Of a stretch of 40,803 bases of DNA, positions 39,760 through 40,803 are shown piece by piece. A model generated the notes under the pieces. The model did not search any database. It was not told where the DNA came from and worked only from the letters and a program-made list of their open reading frames with translations. Position 1 is the stretch's first letter. Each line of letters begins with the position of its first letter. The DNA lies in the NCBI GenBank assembly GCA_029339195.1, contig JAPTJF010000523.1, forward strand, positions 1 to 40,803, written 5' to 3'. The position numbers were made by a program, and so were the translations under genes. This DNA comes from Micractinium sp. NFX-FRZ. Its lineage: Eukaryota > Chlorophyta > Trebouxiophyceae > Chlorellales > Chlorellaceae.

Positions 39760-40803
39760 CTTCTCCCCTGCAACGCTTCGCTTCAGGTGGGCCTGCTGGG
39801 CTTGCAGCCGGCAAGGGGTCAGCATGTTTGCTGCTCTCTCACGTGTTCTCTGTCAAGAGGCGGGCAGTGCGGTCATGTGCTCCAGCGTGCATCACAACTG
39901 CTCCCCTCCCATAACTTTCGGCCAATCTGTCCTCTCTTGGCCTTGCTGAGCCTGCCCTTGCCCTACTCCTGACCCTGCAGTGCTTGGCACAGCTCCCAGC
40001 TGCCCACCTGTCGCGCCCACATTGCGTGGCCTTGGTGATGAAGTATGAAGCCGGCACAGCGCGCGGCGGAAACTCAATTACTAATTCAACAAAGTAACAC
40101 AACCTGCTGTAAATGGCGGGCTGCACCGTCACCTCGGGGCCCCCTGTTCTTCAAATGCCTCTTAGCTGTACCCCTACACCGGCCCTCTACTCCCGCTTCT
40201 CCCGCTGTGTACACCTTCCACTGCTATCATGCCACTAACATGTTTATGTATACATGTAAATACTGCGCGGGCTCTTGAGAGAATGAAGGGTGGCACAGGG
40301 GCTGGAGTCGCAGGCGAGCTGTGGCGCCGCCGGCGGCGGGTGCGGTAGGGAGGTGCCACCCTGGCATGCACCGCACGTCCCCGCGACCTTGTCGTGGCTG
40401 GTGGACCGCTACCCTGCCGCTTGAGTCGCTGAGCTCCGGGGCTGCTTCCTTGGGTGGAGCCAGCGGCCCTGCCTCTCACGTGTCTCTGCCCTGCAATGGG
40501 TGCGCCGACTGCTCGCTGACAAAGAACACCACAAGCAGACAACGAGCGCAAGCGGGACGCTAGGAGCTGCGCCTCGCTCGGCGGAAGTGGCTGAGGCAGT
40601 GGCTACCCGCCTGGTGGCGGCGCCATTGCCTCGTGGCGACACTGTTTCCCTCGTGACTGTGGGTCTTGGCCATGCCTTGGGTGGGCAGGCAGGCAAACAG
40701 GGAGGCAGGAATGCAGGGTGGTAGAAGTGCCAATCGAGCACTGTATTGACGGAGGGCACAAGGCAGAATGCACCCGCCTGGAGGCCGCTTGGCGACAGGA
40801 GCT
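39760..40803. other. Right-end flank, no gene claimed
   Basis: It begins with the presumed 3' UTR of the membrane-protein gene, with TGTAA words at 40108-40112 and 40255-40259. The stretch around 40238-40260 is AT-rich with an imperfect palindrome around ATGTATACAT. From about 40280 onward the sequence is GC-rich. A plus-strand frame across 40490-40720 reads smoothly but has no start, splice context or motif sufficient to call an exon. Confidence 0.45.
40108..40112 (+). terminator. TGTAA polyadenylation word after the small membrane-protein gene
   Basis: This is the first TGTAA after the stop at 39759, 349 nt downstream. A second copy at 40255-40259 is an alternative. Confidence 0.45.

Overview
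This window looks like nuclear DNA of a green alga (Chlorophyta; Chlorella-like trebouxiophytes are the best guess, inferred from style rather than a marker gene). The GC content is high. Coding sequence is cut into many short exons joined by GTGAGT/GTGGGT-type donors and CAG acceptors. Several genes are followed by the algal polyadenylation word TGTAA, and one secreted protein carries long Ser-Pro runs like those of algal cell-wall hydroxyproline-rich glycoproteins.

Five spliced genes can be read end to end, with reading frame kept across every proposed junction. On the minus strand, from right to left: (1) a TIC21-like DUF3611 protein of the chloroplast envelope (15792-12710, 9 exons, 301 aa); (2) a probable four-helix, MARVEL-like membrane protein (12420-9824, 8 exons, 265 aa); (3) a secreted subtilisin-type serine protease with three PPC-like modules separated by Pro-rich linkers (9181-641, 23 exons, 1391 aa). 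On the plus strand: (4) BRR2/SNRNP200, the U5 snRNP helicase that unwinds U4/U6 during spliceosome activation (16067-36464, 60 exons, 2164 aa); (5) a small multi-pass membrane protein of unknown family (38011-39759, 10 exons, 227 aa).

The three minus-strand genes lie head to tail with short gaps. The TIC21-like gene and BRR2 are divergent and share a 5' region of about 275 bp, a candidate bidirectional promoter. The remaining non-coding DNA is introns (about 13.9 kb within BRR2 alone), a 1.5-kb gap before gene 5 and about 1 kb at the right end. No tRNA, rRNA, CRISPR array or intact transposon was seen.

The genes do not form one pathway. The most unusual points are the protease architecture and its exon-by-exon module duplication, a GC-AG intron next to the protease's catalytic serine motif, and decayed copies of exon 3' ends lying inside two BRR2 introns.
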